From assembly GCA_903885415.1 (NCBI GenBank), contig CAISIP010000211.1, forward strand, positions 1 through 15,120: DNA of 15,120 bases, written 5' to 3'. The position numbers were made by a program, and so were the translations under genes. Source of the stretch: an uncultured beta proteobacterium. GTDB lineage: Bacteria > Pseudomonadota > Gammaproteobacteria > Burkholderiales > Burkholderiaceae_C. Under the pieces are notes generated by a model, which was not told the origin of the DNA, made no database searches, and saw nothing but the letters and a program-made list of their open reading frames with translations. This document shows positions 1 through 6,875 of this stretch, piece by piece. Position 1 is the first letter of the stretch; each line of letters begins with the position of its first letter.

Positions 1-1499
1 ATCTTGTTTTCCTTGCCCGTACCCTTGTCTTTGGCGCCTACGTGCAAGATGCCATTCGCGTCGATGTCAAAAGACACTTCAATTTGCGGTGTGCCACGTG
101 CGGCCGGCGGAATGCCTTCAAGGTTGAACTCGCCGAGCATCTTGTTGCCGGTGGCGATTTCCCGTTCGCCCTGGAACACTTTGATCGTCACCGCGGGCTG
201 GTTGTCTTCGGCGGTCGAAAAGGTCTGTGCGAATTTGGTCGGGATGGTCGTGTTCTTGGTGATCATCTTGGTCATCACGCCGCCCAGGGTCTCGATTCCC
301 AACGACAGCGGCGTGACGTCGAGCAGCAGCACGTCCTTGCGGTCGCCGCTGAGTACCTGACCCTGGATCGCGGCGCCGACGGCCACCGCCTCGTCCGGGT
401 TCACGTCCTTGCGCGGTTCGCGCCCGAAAAACTCCTTGACCTTCTCCTGCACCTTGGGCATGCGGGTCATGCCCCCTACCAGGATCACGTCGTGGATGTC
501 GGCGACATTCACACCGGCGTCCTTGATCGCGGTGCGGCAGGGCGCAATGGTGCGTTCAATCAGTTCGTCGACCAGCGACTCCAGCTTGGCGCGCGTCAGC
601 TTGATGTTGAGGTGTTTCGGGCCCGATGCGTCGGCCGTCACATAGGGCAGGTTGATGTCGGTCTGTGCGCTGTTGGAAAGCTCGATCTTGGCTTTTTCGG
701 CAGCCTCTTTCAGCCGCTGTAAGGCCAGCACATCTTTGCCCAGGTCGACGCCCTGATCCTTCTTGAATTCGGCGATGATGAAATCGATCACCCGCTGGTC
801 GAAGTCTTCGCCACCCAGGAAGGTGTCGCCATTGGTTGACAGCACTTCGAACTGCTTTTCGCCGTCGACATCGGCTATCTCGATGATCGACACGTCAAAA
901 GTTCCGCCACCGAGGTCATATACCGCAATCTTGCGGTCGCCCTTTTCGGTCTTGTCCAATCCGAACGCCAGCGCCGCTGCGGTGGGTTCGTTGATGATGC
1001 GCTTGACATCAAGTCCGGCGATCCGCCCGGCGTCCTTGGTCGCCTGACGCTGGGCGTCGTTGAAATAGGCCGGTACCGTGATCACCGCCTCGGTGACGGC
1101 TTCACCGAGGTAGTCTTCGGCGGTCTTCTTCATCTTGCGCAGGACATCGGCACTCACCTGCTGCGCCGCCATCGCCTTTCCACGCACCTCCACCCACGCG
1201 TCGCCGTTGTCGGCGGCGACAATCTTGTAGGGCATCAGCGCGATGTCCTTCTGGACTTCCTTCTCGACAAACTTCCGGCCGATCAGGCGCTTGACGGCGT
1301 ACAGCGTGTTGCGCGGGTTCGTCACCGCCTGGCGCTTTGCCGACGCGCCGACCAGCACCTCTCCGTCTTCCAGATAAGCGATGATCGAGGGCGTCGTGCG
1401 CGCGCCCTCGGAGTTCTCGATCACCCTGGGGGTATTCCCCTCCATGACGGAAACGCAGCTGTTGGTCGTTCCAAGGTCAATGCCGATGATTCTTCCCAT
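1..1499 (-). CDS. dnaK: Hsp70 chaperone DnaK (3' end outside window)
   Basis: ATP-dependent cytoplasmic Hsp70 chaperone that folds and refolds client proteins with GrpE and DnaJ. About 499 of the usual ~640 residues are present; the C-terminal lid runs off the left edge. Translation from the ATG at 1499 gives MGRIIGIDLGTTNSC, the first phosphate-binding loop. Further in are NEPTAAAL, DLGGGTFD (about residues 195-202), the late ATPase motif ILVGGMTRMPKV, the interdomain linker DVLLLDVTPLSLG (about 390) and the start of the beta-sandwich substrate-binding domain (MLGEFNLEGIPPA). The reading frame is open throughout. A Shine-Dalgarno GGAG lies 6 nt before the ATG (1506-1509). It follows grpE by 130 nt, so the two are probably co-transcribed, with a second heat-shock promoter candidate in the gap. 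dnaJ is expected just beyond the edge, which is an inference. Confidence 0.97.
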   Translation of the reverse strand, partial: MGRIIGIDLGTTNSCVSVMEGNTPRVIENSEGARTTPSIIAYLEDGEVLVGASAKRQAVTNPRNTLYAVKRLIGRKFVEKEVQKDIALMPYKIVAADNGDAWVEVRGKAMAAQQVSADVLRKMKKTAEDYLGEAVTEAVITVPAYFNDAQRQATKDAGRIAGLDVKRIINEPTAAALAFGLDKTEKGDRKIAVYDLGGGTFDVSIIEIADVDGEKQFEVLSTNGDTFLGGEDFDQRVIDFIIAEFKKDQGVDLGKDVLALQRLKEAAEKAKIELSNSAQTDINLPYVTADASGPKHLNIKLTRAKLESLVDELIERTIAPCRTAIKDAGVNVADIHDVILVGGMTRMPKVQEKVKEFFGREPRKDVNPDEAVAVGAAIQGQVLSGDRKDVLLLDVTPLSLGIETLGGVMTKMITKNTTIPTKFAQTFSTAEDNQPAVTIKVFQGEREIATGNKMLGEFNLEGIPPAARGTPQIEVSFDIDANGILHVGAKDKGTGKENK

Positions 1500-1571
1500 G
1501 TTCTTCTCCAAGAATGGCCCGGACTCGCGTGTGCAGGGTCGGACCTGATTGACAAATTGAGGCTGTATCAA

Positions 1572-1599
1572 AGGTGTGGATCACACCACCCTTTTCAAG
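1572..1599 (-). promoter_or_regulatory. candidate sigma-32 promoter for dnaK
   Basis: On the minus strand a perfect -35 CTTGAAA (1593-1599) is followed by a 13-nt spacer and CCACACCT (1572-1579). The latter matches the heat-shock -10 consensus CCCCATNT at five of seven fixed positions. It sits in the grpE-dnaK gap and would give dnaK an internal start. The -10 match is imperfect, so this is weaker than the grpE promoter. Confidence 0.45.
1573..1587. repeat. perfect inverted repeat in the grpE-dnaK gap
   Basis: GGTGTG-GAT-CACACC has 6-bp perfect arms with a 3-nt centre. It overlaps the spacer and -10 of the candidate dnaK heat-shock promoter. It could be an operator or an RNA hairpin in the grpE-dnaK transcript. 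It is not a CIRCE element, which has 9-bp arms of a different sequence, and there is no U-tract to make it a terminator. Confidence 0.5.
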
Positions 1600-1629
1600 A
1601 GCCAGCCGGCGGCTGCCTGCGGACGGGCC

Positions 1630-2190
1630 TTATTTCGCCGCCGTGACGGTGACCAGCGCCGGGCGCAGCACCCGCTCGGCGATCGAATAGCCCTTTTGCA
1701 GGACGCTGACCACGCTGTTGGCCTCGAGCTCGGCAGGCACGACCGAAATCGCCTGGTGCTGGTGCGGGTCGAAGCGGGTTCCGGCTACCGGGTTGATGGC
1801 AATGACCTTGTTGCGCTCCAGCGCCGCGATCAGCTGTCGCAGGGTCGCCTCGGCCCCTTCGCGTATCTGCTCCGGGCTGGCCTCCTTGAGCAGCAGGCCG
1901 GCCTCCAGGCTGTCGACTACCGGCAGCATGCTGTCGGCGAAGTTTTCGACGGCGAACTTGCGCGCCTTGGAGATTTCGTCGTCGGCACGCCGGCGTGCAT
2001 TTTCGGCGTCGGCCTTGGCGCGCAGGTACTGGTCAGCCAGTTCGGCGCTCTTGGCCTGCAGCGTAGCAAGCTCGGTCTGTGTCTTGCTCAGGGAATCGAC
2101 CTCCAGCCCAGGATGCGAGGCGAGCATTTCCTCGGTACTGTGGAAAGCCTCGGCGGCTGGCTTGGGTTCTGAAGGGGTGGTGTCAGACAT
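1630..2190 (-). CDS. grpE: nucleotide exchange factor GrpE
   Basis: Cytoplasmic co-chaperone that releases ADP from DnaK. The protein has 186 residues, normal for the family. An acidic and variable N-terminus (1-35) is followed by a long charged helix rich in A, E, K and R (about 36-85, including LADQYLRAKADAENARRRAD), which forms the dimeric coiled coil. The C-terminal beta domain carries the family signature FDPHQHQAISV and ends near GYSIAERVLRPALVTV. The ATG at 2190 is the natural start, although the Shine-Dalgarno before it is weak. A strong sigma-32 promoter ends about 35 nt upstream. The gene heads the grpE-dnaK heat-shock operon; hrcA, hemH or other genes often seen next to grpE are absent from this side. 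Confidence 0.96.
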   Translation of the reverse strand: MSDTTPSEPKPAAEAFHSTEEMLASHPGLEVDSLSKTQTELATLQAKSAELADQYLRAKADAENARRRADDEISKARKFAVENFADSMLPVVDSLEAGLLLKEASPEQIREGAEATLRQLIAALERNKVIAINPVAGTRFDPHQHQAISVVPAELEANSVVSVLQKGYSIAERVLRPALVTVTAAK

Positions 2191-2224
2191 GCTTTGGACG
2201 GTAAATCAGCTGGGAAGCTGAGGA

Positions 2225-2251
2225 ACTTGGGGCGTTTGTCGCTGTTTCAAG
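2225..2251 (-). promoter_or_regulatory. sigma-32 (heat-shock) promoter of grpE-dnaK
   Basis: On the minus strand CTTGAAA (2245-2251) is followed by a 12-nt spacer and CCCCAAGT (2225-2232). The heat-shock consensus is CTTGAAA, about 11-16 nt, CCCCATNT: the -35 is perfect and the -10 misses one fixed position. Transcription would begin near 2217, giving a short leader of about 27 nt before the grpE ATG. Confidence 0.8.
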
Positions 2252-2279
2252 ACCGACGCCGGGTGCTGCCGGGCATCAA

Positions 2280-2306
2280 CCGGTCGGGCGGCGGCACGGC
2301 GACCGG
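2280..2306 (-). terminator. hairpin between the FKBP gene and the grpE promoter
   Basis: CCGGTCG (2280-2286) and CGACCGG (2300-2306) form a perfect 7-bp GC-rich stem with a 13-nt loop. It lies about 20 nt past the FKBP stop codon and before the grpE promoter, where a terminator would insulate the two units. No U-tract follows, so intrinsic termination is unproven. Confidence 0.35.
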
Positions 2307-2324
2307 CGCTGTGTCAGCCGGGTT

Positions 2325-2678
2325 TCAGTCCGAAACCTCGAGCAGCTCCACCTCGAATTCCAGCGTGGCGTTGGGCCCAATCACACCGCCGGCACCGCGC
2401 GCACCGTAGCCGAGTGCGGGCGGAATTCGCAGTGTTCGGACTCCGCCGACCTTCATTCCTGCCACGCCTTCATCCCAGCCCCGGATCACCATCCCGGCGC
2501 CCAGCGAGAAGGAAAAGGGGCGCTGGCTTTCCTTGCTGGAGTCGAACTTGGCGCCGCGGGCCTCATCTTTGTAGATCCAGCCGGTGTAATGGACGGTGAC
2601 CTGCTGGCCATCCTGCGCCAATTCGCCTTCGCCCACGGTGGTGTCGGTGTATTGCAGGCCGCTTTCGGTAGTAATCAT
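2325..2678 (-). CDS. FKBP-type peptidyl-prolyl cis-trans isomerase
   Basis: Catalyses cis-trans isomerisation of peptide bonds before proline and acts as a folding helper. With the start at 2678 the protein is 117 residues and begins MITTESGLQY, typical of the single-domain bacterial FKBP group. A longer in-frame ATG at 2744 would add 22 residues of atypical sequence (MSHGRGGINA), so I prefer the shorter form. Family landmarks are VTVHYTGW, the FDSS turn, the F-x-LGAGMVIRGWDEGV active-site stretch, LGYGARGAGG and IGPNATLEFEVELLEV. There is no signal peptide or membrane segment, so it is cytoplasmic. It lies just upstream of grpE on the same strand, separated by a hairpin and the heat-shock promoter, so it is probably transcribed separately. 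Confidence 0.9.
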   Translation of the reverse strand: MITTESGLQYTDTTVGEGELAQDGQQVTVHYTGWIYKDEARGAKFDSSKESQRPFSFSLGAGMVIRGWDEGVAGMKVGGVRTLRIPPALGYGARGAGGVIGPNATLEFEVELLEVSD

Positions 2679-2761
2679 GGGAACTTTCGCACAAGACGCT
2701 GGGTAAGCCGCGCGGGCGTTGATGCCGCCGCGGCCATGTGACACTTGAGTCGCAGGGGATG

Positions 2762-2778
2762 GCGCTTCACAAGAGCGC
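2762..2778 (-). terminator. small hairpin after the FAH-family gene
   Basis: GCGCT (2762-2766) pairs with AGCGC (2774-2778) around a 7-nt loop, beginning 4 nt past the TAA at 2782. It may end the regulator-FAH transcript. The stem is short and no U-tract follows. Confidence 0.3.
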
Positions 2779-2781
2779 AGA

Positions 2782-3972
2782 TTATGCCAGCAGTCCGCGT
2801 CGCGCCAGGTCGCGCATCAGCGCGCCAGCGCCGTAGGTCCAGGGCGCGATGCGGTCGCAATAGTTGATGCGGTTCAGCAGCATTCCGAGACCGGGGCTCG
2901 ACACCGACACCCGGTCGCCCAGTGCATGCGTGAAGCCCTCACCCGGCCCGTTGCGGTCCTGCGTGGGCGCGAACATGGTGCCCAGGTAGAGCATCAGGCC
3001 GTCGGGATACTGGTGGGTGCGTCGGTCGGCTTCGCCCATGGCCTGTTCGACCAGATTCAGCGGATCGCGGCTGATCTGCGACAGCTGGCTGGAGCCGCTC
3101 ATCTCGAAGCTTCCGTCCTCGCTGCGCACCTGTAGCGCCAACTCGCACCGGCGCACATCGTCGATGCCGAAATGCTCGTCGAACAGACGAATGAAGGGGC
3201 CAATGGCCGCCGAGGCGTTGTTGTCCTTGGCCTTGCCCAGCAGCAGCGCGCTACGGCCCTCGAAGTCGCGCAGGTTGAGGTCGTTACCCAGCGCGCAGCC
3301 CTTGGTCTCGCCACGGCTGTTGACCGCCAGAACCACCTCGGGTTCCGGGTTGTTCCACACGCTCTTGGGGTGCAGACCAATCTCGGCGCCCAAGCCGACG
3401 GCGCTCATCGGTTGCGATTTCGTGAAGATTTCGGCGTCTTCACCGATGCCAACTTCCAGGTATTGCGACCAGACGCCCTGGTCTAGCAGCACCTTTTTGA
3501 GCTGGGCCGCCTGCGCGGATCCTGGCTTGACGCTGCGCAGGTTGTCGCCGATGACCGCCACCACCGAGCGGCGCACCGCGTCGGCGCGGCTGGCGTCGCC
3601 GCGTGCCTGCTCTTCGATCACCCGCTCGAGCATCGACGCGACGAAGGTCACTCCCGCGGCCTTGATCGACTGCAGGTCGCAGGGAGCCATCAGCCAGGGT
3701 AGTGCGGGGTCACGCCGGTCGAAGGCCGAGTTGGCCAGAACCTCATCGGTGCGCCCGATGCGTGGGCCGCCGAATTCGCGCACCGTGCCCACCCCATCGG
3801 CCATTTCCAGCAGTTGGCTGCAGGTCGGTGCGATCAGCGATATGTCCTCGAGGTATTCCTCGCGGACCCGCACCAGCACCGCGCCCTGGCCTTCTACCCA
3901 GACCCTGCCGACCAACACAGCACGCGCATGGTCGACGGGCAAAATACGGGTTGTCAGAAGCAACTTTTCCAT
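2782..3972 (-). CDS. fumarylacetoacetate hydrolase (FAH) family enzyme
   Basis: A 396-residue member of the metal-dependent FAH superfamily, whose members hydrolyse C-C bonds or dehydrate and decarboxylate 2-keto acids. The N-terminal ~150 residues (LPVDHARAVLVGRVWVEGQG and onward) are a family-specific domain. The catalytic C-terminal half contains the likely metal ligands E-x-E in NPEPEVVLAV (E210, E212) and an Asp in CALGNDLNLRDFEG (D231), followed by LLLGKAKDNNASAAIGPF. No signal peptide is seen. The length and the LVGRVW start recall 2-keto-3-deoxy-sugar-acid dehydratases (XylX-like) more than true fumarylacetoacetase, but this is from memory and the substrate is not determined. It starts 3 nt after the stop of the regulator gene, with AAGG 9 nt before the ATG, so the two form an operon. 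It could instead serve an aromatic ring-cleavage product. Confidence 0.85.
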   Translation of the reverse strand: MEKLLLTTRILPVDHARAVLVGRVWVEGQGAVLVRVREEYLEDISLIAPTCSQLLEMADGVGTVREFGGPRIGRTDEVLANSAFDRRDPALPWLMAPCDLQSIKAAGVTFVASMLERVIEEQARGDASRADAVRRSVVAVIGDNLRSVKPGSAQAAQLKKVLLDQGVWSQYLEVGIGEDAEIFTKSQPMSAVGLGAEIGLHPKSVWNNPEPEVVLAVNSRGETKGCALGNDLNLRDFEGRSALLLGKAKDNNASAAIGPFIRLFDEHFGIDDVRRCELALQVRSEDGSFEMSGSSQLSQISRDPLNLVEQAMGEADRRTHQYPDGLMLYLGTMFAPTQDRNGPGEGFTHALGDRVSVSSPGLGMLLNRINYCDRIAPWTYGAGALMRDLARRGLLA

Positions 3973-3975
3973 GGT

Positions 3976-4287
3976 TCACACCTTCTTTTTGTTTTGCATC
4001 GCCGCCCACGGCACGGCAAAAACCGCCAAGCCGCTGATGCGTTTGAGTAGTTCCGCTCCGGCATTGCTGATCAGATAGCCGTTGCCGCCATGCGACATCA
4101 GCCCGGCGGCGCGTAGTTCTTTGATCCGCGTGTTGAGCGTATTGGGCGTGATGCCGCCGATGCTGTCCTGTAAGGCCCTGAAAGTTTGCGCTTGTCCATC
4201 CTTGAGCGCCCACAAGACGCGGATGGCGTAGCGCGCCTCCAGCAGGCTCAGCAGCTGGCTAAAGGCGGCCATGTCCCTGGCGATCAT
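3976..4287 (-). CDS. small winged-helix transcriptional regulator, HxlR-like
   Basis: A 103-residue DNA-binding protein. The core RYAIRVLWALKDGQAQTFRALQDSIGGITPNTLNTRIKELRAAGLM (about residues 19-63) has the HxlR/MarR-type winged-helix pattern: helix 1, the strongly HxlR-like RFxxLxxxIxGIxxxxLxxRxKELxxxGL rhythm, then the wing (HGGNGYLISNAGAELL). The conserved N-terminal cysteine of redox-sensing HxlR proteins is absent, so effector sensing is unlikely to be thiol-based. The start at 4287 is supported by AGGAG at 4296-4300, 8 nt upstream. It is the first gene of a two-gene operon with the FAH-family enzyme and has its own sigma-70 promoter, whose -35 lies inside an inverted repeat. That suggests self-regulation and control of the divergent dienelactone-hydrolase gene. 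Confidence 0.82.
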   Translation of the reverse strand: MIARDMAAFSQLLSLLEARYAIRVLWALKDGQAQTFRALQDSIGGITPNTLNTRIKELRAAGLMSHGGNGYLISNAGAELLKRISGLAVFAVPWAAMQNKKKV

Positions 4288-4327
4288 TTGTCTGTCTCCT
4301 GGCTGTTGCCATTTCTGTTGTGGCCCA

Positions 4328-4356
4328 AGTGTAGGGTGATTTTGCTACCTGAACAA
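4328..4356 (-). promoter_or_regulatory. sigma-70 promoter of the regulator-FAH operon
   Basis: On the minus strand TTGTTC (4351-4356) is a -35, followed by exactly 17 nt and TACACT (4328-4333) as a -10. The matches are 4/6 to TTGACA and 4/6 to TATAAT with ideal spacing. The start point would be near 4321, about 34 nt before the regulator ATG. Confidence 0.6.
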
Positions 4357-4361
4357 TAGCA
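4343..4361. promoter_or_regulatory. candidate operator: TGCTA-N9-TAGCA inverted repeat
   Basis: TGCTA (4343-4347) and TAGCA (4357-4361) are perfect 5-bp half-sites separated by 9 nt. The repeat spans the -35 of the minus-strand promoter and sits in the gap between two divergent genes. Bound protein would block the regulator promoter. The short arms allow chance occurrence. Confidence 0.4.
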
Positions 4362-4442
4362 GTGGCCCCGTCGGTTTCCATCCTGGAGCCGGAGTGGGCC
4401 GACTGCGGCTATCCTTGGGGTTTTTTGGGGAGGATGCGCGAG

Positions 4443-5333
4443 ATGCAACCGAAGACCGCTGCCGACTTTGACCAGGAGTTGCTGATCTTGTTTGACGCCT
4501 ATGTGCACGGGGGTATCGACCGTCGCGGCTTTTTGCAGCAGGCGCAGAAGTTCGCCGCGGGCGGCGTCTCGGCGGCGATGCTGCTGGCTTCGCTGTCGCC
4601 GGACTTTTCCATCGCGCAGGTGCTGCCAAAAGGGGATGGCCGCATCCGCACCGAGTCGGTCTCCTATGCGTCTGCTGGCGGCTCGGGAACGATGAAGGGC
4701 TATCTGGCGATGCCTGCCAACGCCAGCGGCCCCTTGCCGGGCGTTTTGGTGATCCATGAAAACCGCGGACTGAATCCGCACATTGAGGACATCGCGCGAA
4801 GGCTCGCGGTGGACAACTTTGTCGCTTTCGCCCCCGACGCCCTAACCCCATTGGGCGGCTATCCCGGCGACGAGCAGCAGGCGGTGGGCCTGTTCGCCAA
4901 GCTCGATCAGGCGCGCACCCGCGAGGATTTTGTCGCTGCCGCCGCGTTCCTCCGCAAGCGACCCGAATGCAGCGGCAAGATGGGGGCGGTCGGTTTTTGC
5001 TGGGGAGGCGGCATGGTCAATACCCTGGCGGCGCGGCTGCCCGAGCTCGCTGCGGCAGTTCCCTTTTACGGATCGCCACCTGCGGCCGCAGAAATCGCCC
5101 AGGTCAAGGCGCCCTTGTTGCTGCACTTCGCCGGGATCGACGAACGCATCAATGCCGCCTGGCCGGCCTACGAGGCCGGGCTTAAGGCCGCCGGCGCCCG
5201 CTACACCGCGCACCAGTACGCGGGCACCCAGCACGGATTCAACAACGACACCACCCCGCGCTTTGACGCGGCAGCCGCCAAGCTGGCCTGGGACCGCACG
5301 CTGGCGTTTTTGAACCAGCACCTGCGCAGCTGA
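4443..5333 (+). CDS. dienelactone hydrolase family protein with Tat-like leader
   Basis: An alpha/beta hydrolase of the carboxymethylenebutenolidase family (296 residues). The Cys-Asp-His triad is visible: C186 in GFCWGGG, D233 in FAGIDERI and H264 in TQHGFNN, with the companion Glu in VIHENRGLNPH (E106). The N-terminus carries HGGIDRRGFLQQAQKFAAGG followed by a hydrophobic stretch (AAMLLASL). It resembles a twin-arginine leader (R27-R28-x-F-L) ending near SIAQ, so export to the periplasm is possible. I chose ATG 4443 over ATG 4434 because GGGGAGG (4427-4433) is 9 nt from 4443 but touches 4434. Family members open dienelactones in chloroaromatic degradation, but many homologues have other ester or lactone substrates; the real substrate is unknown. 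It is divergent from the HxlR-like regulator. Confidence 0.88.
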   Translation: MQPKTAADFDQELLILFDAYVHGGIDRRGFLQQAQKFAAGGVSAAMLLASLSPDFSIAQVLPKGDGRIRTESVSYASAGGSGTMKGYLAMPANASGPLPGVLVIHENRGLNPHIEDIARRLAVDNFVAFAPDALTPLGGYPGDEQQAVGLFAKLDQARTREDFVAAAAFLRKRPECSGKMGAVGFCWGGGMVNTLAARLPELAAAVPFYGSPPAAAEIAQVKAPLLLHFAGIDERINAAWPAYEAGLKAAGARYTAHQYAGTQHGFNNDTTPRFDAAAAKLAWDRTLAFLNQHLRS

Positions 5334-5356
5334 CAGCCCGTGCACCGATCGCAGCC

Positions 5357-5377
5357 TGCCGGCCGTATCGGCCCGCA
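5357..5377 (+). terminator. GC-rich hairpin after the dienelactone-hydrolase gene
   Basis: A stem is formed by TGC-C-GGCCG (5357-5365) and CGGCC-C-GCA (5369-5377), 8 pairs with one internal C-C mismatch and a TAT loop. It lies 23 nt after the stop codon at 5333. There is no U-tract, so it may act as a weak or Rho-assisted terminator or simply stabilise the 3' end. Confidence 0.35.
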
Positions 5378-5431
5378 TGGTGGCGCCAGAGCCGGGTGAT
5401 CGTTCGACAGCGAATTCCAAAACTACGACCG

Positions 5432-5821
5432 ATGAGCATTGCAATCGAGCATCTGGCGCAACGGGGTTAGGGCGAAGTCGGCAAGGTGTTTGCCAGCGGC
5501 CTGCTGGCGCAGGAGGCGGCCAAGCATATGCGCAAAGGCGCATTCTTTCTGGACCTGAACTCTGCCTCACCCGCTACCAAGCAGCAGGCGGCAACGGCAG
5601 TGGACGCGGCGGGGGCGCATTGTGTCGAAGCCGTCAACACGGTTCGCGAAGCCGGTTTCGCACCCTGCATGGCCGAGGCCAGCGCCGACAAGCAGCAGTG
5701 GGTAGCACAGCGGGCGCGGGCTGGCGTTTTCAACGGGATCGGCAAGGAGGCCCGCTGGCAGGACTACGCGGACCGGTTGCTGGATGATCGCCGCCGCAGC
5801 GACAAGAACGACGCCAGTTGA
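5432..5821 (+). pseudogene. decayed 6-phosphogluconate-dehydrogenase-like NAD-binding gene (DUF1932 type)
   Basis: Pieces of a ~300-residue NAD-binding oxidoreductase lie in one frame but far too close together. An ATG at 5432 gives MSIAIEHLAQRG, then an in-frame TAG (5468-5470). The next residues, GEVGKVFASGLLAQ, resemble the end of the Rossmann IGFGEVG motif. The sequence then jumps to MRKGAFFLDLNSASPATKQQ, which matches the DLNSxxP substrate-site strand of this family. After VEAV it jumps to a C-terminal-looking EAGFAPCMAEASADKQQW segment, ending at 5821. Only about 130 residues remain, the glycine motif is broken, and the middle is missing. I read this as a stop plus at least two internal deletions. 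A GTG at 5486 could still start a 111-residue product, but it lacks a functional nucleotide fold. The family assignment is from motif memory. Confidence 0.65.
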
Positions 5822-5845
5822 AGGACTGCAGCCCGGACGCCGGAC

Positions 5846-6874
5846 TCACTTTCCTTGCAGCAGCGCCTCGAAGCGCGACAGCGAGCTGTCCTGCTCGTCG
5901 AGCAGTGCGCCGGCCTCCAGCACCTTGAGCCGCACGCCGGTCAGGGGCGAATCGACCTTGGTGCTGGTTGGCACATAGCCGATCCGGGCCACCGTGCGTT
6001 GCGACTCGGTCCCCAGCATATGTTCGTAAAACAGCAGTGCCGCATTCGGGCTCGGCGCTTTCCTGGCCACCGCGATGCCGTCGGCAATCGCCACCGCTGG
6101 CTCAATGGCGAACCATTCGATCGCCGACCCCTTTTTCTTCGCCTGCTCGACGCTGTACTGGTAGACGGTCAGCGCCAGCGGGACTTCGGCCGACGCCGTC
6201 AGGTTGAGCAGCAGCGGGTGTCCTGTTCGCACCGAAAGACCATTGCCGCGAACGAGTTCGCGGAAGAATCGGGTGCCGGCGTCTTCGCCCATGTCCTTGA
6301 TGATGGAGCTAACCCACTCGTGATCCGACGACTCGATCCCCAGGCGACCCTTCCATCGCGGGTGTAGCAGGTCGGTGTAGGTCTTGGGTAGCTCCTCACG
6401 CGCCACCTTGGTCGTGTTGTAGGCTTGCACGAACACGTAGCGCAGTGTGGAAGCCCAAGCCCTGTGCCCCGGGACCGCTCCGGCTCCCAGATCCTTGTGA
6501 ATGGCCGAACTGATAGGCAGCAGCAAACCTTCGCGGTGCAGCGTTTCCATGGGCGGTGCGATGCTCTGGACGACGTCGACGATCGGCTTGTTCGCACGTG
6601 CCTCGCCGATGACGCGCTGCAGGATGACCTCGGAGCGTGCGCGCCAGACATGGACCTTGATTCCGTATTGCTTCTCGAAAGGCTCTACCAGATCCTTCAC
6701 ATATTCGGTCGGCGTGGTGGTGTAGAAAAGCAGTGACGCTTCCTTTTTGGCGGCTTCAATGATGCGCTGGCGCGCCTCGCCACCGGAGGGAATCGTGGTT
6801 TGCGCCAGCGCGCCAAGTGACAGCGCGGCGCAGGCTGCGGCCAAGAACCGGGCCAAGCGGGCAGAAAATTGCAT
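5846..6874 (-). CDS. periplasmic extracellular solute-binding protein (minus arm)
   Basis: A 342-residue secreted binding protein of the ABC-transporter type (the Fe3+/spermidine-like, family 1/6 fold). The signal peptide is MQFSARLARFLAAACAALSLGALAQ, with cleavage after ALA at residue 24. The mature protein begins with the familiar AAKKEASLLFYTTTP strand and continues through FEKQYGIKVHVWRA, VQAYNTTKV, LLHPRWKGRLGIE and APSPNAALLFYEHML. An earlier in-frame ATG at 6889 overlaps the preceding gene by 14 nt; ATG 6874 is preferred because it is 1 nt after the ALDH stop and gives a clean signal peptide. It is the last gene of the SDR-ALDH-SBP operon. It is clearly paralogous to the plus-arm binding protein at 9202. 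No permease or ATPase gene is present, so its transporter is elsewhere or it acts as a sensor component. Confidence 0.9.
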   Translation of the reverse strand: MQFSARLARFLAAACAALSLGALAQTTIPSGGEARQRIIEAAKKEASLLFYTTTPTEYVKDLVEPFEKQYGIKVHVWRARSEVILQRVIGEARANKPIVDVVQSIAPPMETLHREGLLLPISSAIHKDLGAGAVPGHRAWASTLRYVFVQAYNTTKVAREELPKTYTDLLHPRWKGRLGIESSDHEWVSSIIKDMGEDAGTRFFRELVRGNGLSVRTGHPLLLNLTASAEVPLALTVYQYSVEQAKKKGSAIEWFAIEPAVAIADGIAVARKAPSPNAALLFYEHMLGTESQRTVARIGYVPTSTKVDSPLTGVRLKVLEAGALLDEQDSSLSRFEALLQGK

Positions 6875-6875
6875 G

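Noticed and set aside
42..722. Long plus-strand open frame across the dnaK region
   Set aside because: It is antisense to dnaK, which has clear Hsp70 motifs in every segment, and the predicted product has no recognisable motif.
2679..2744. 22-residue N-terminal extension of the FKBP protein
   Set aside because: The family starts at MITTESGLQY and the extension has no signal peptide or known domain.
5377..5787. 136-residue plus-strand frame overlapping the pseudogene
   Set aside because: It is in another frame from the DLNSASP and GEVG fragments and shows no protein family motif.
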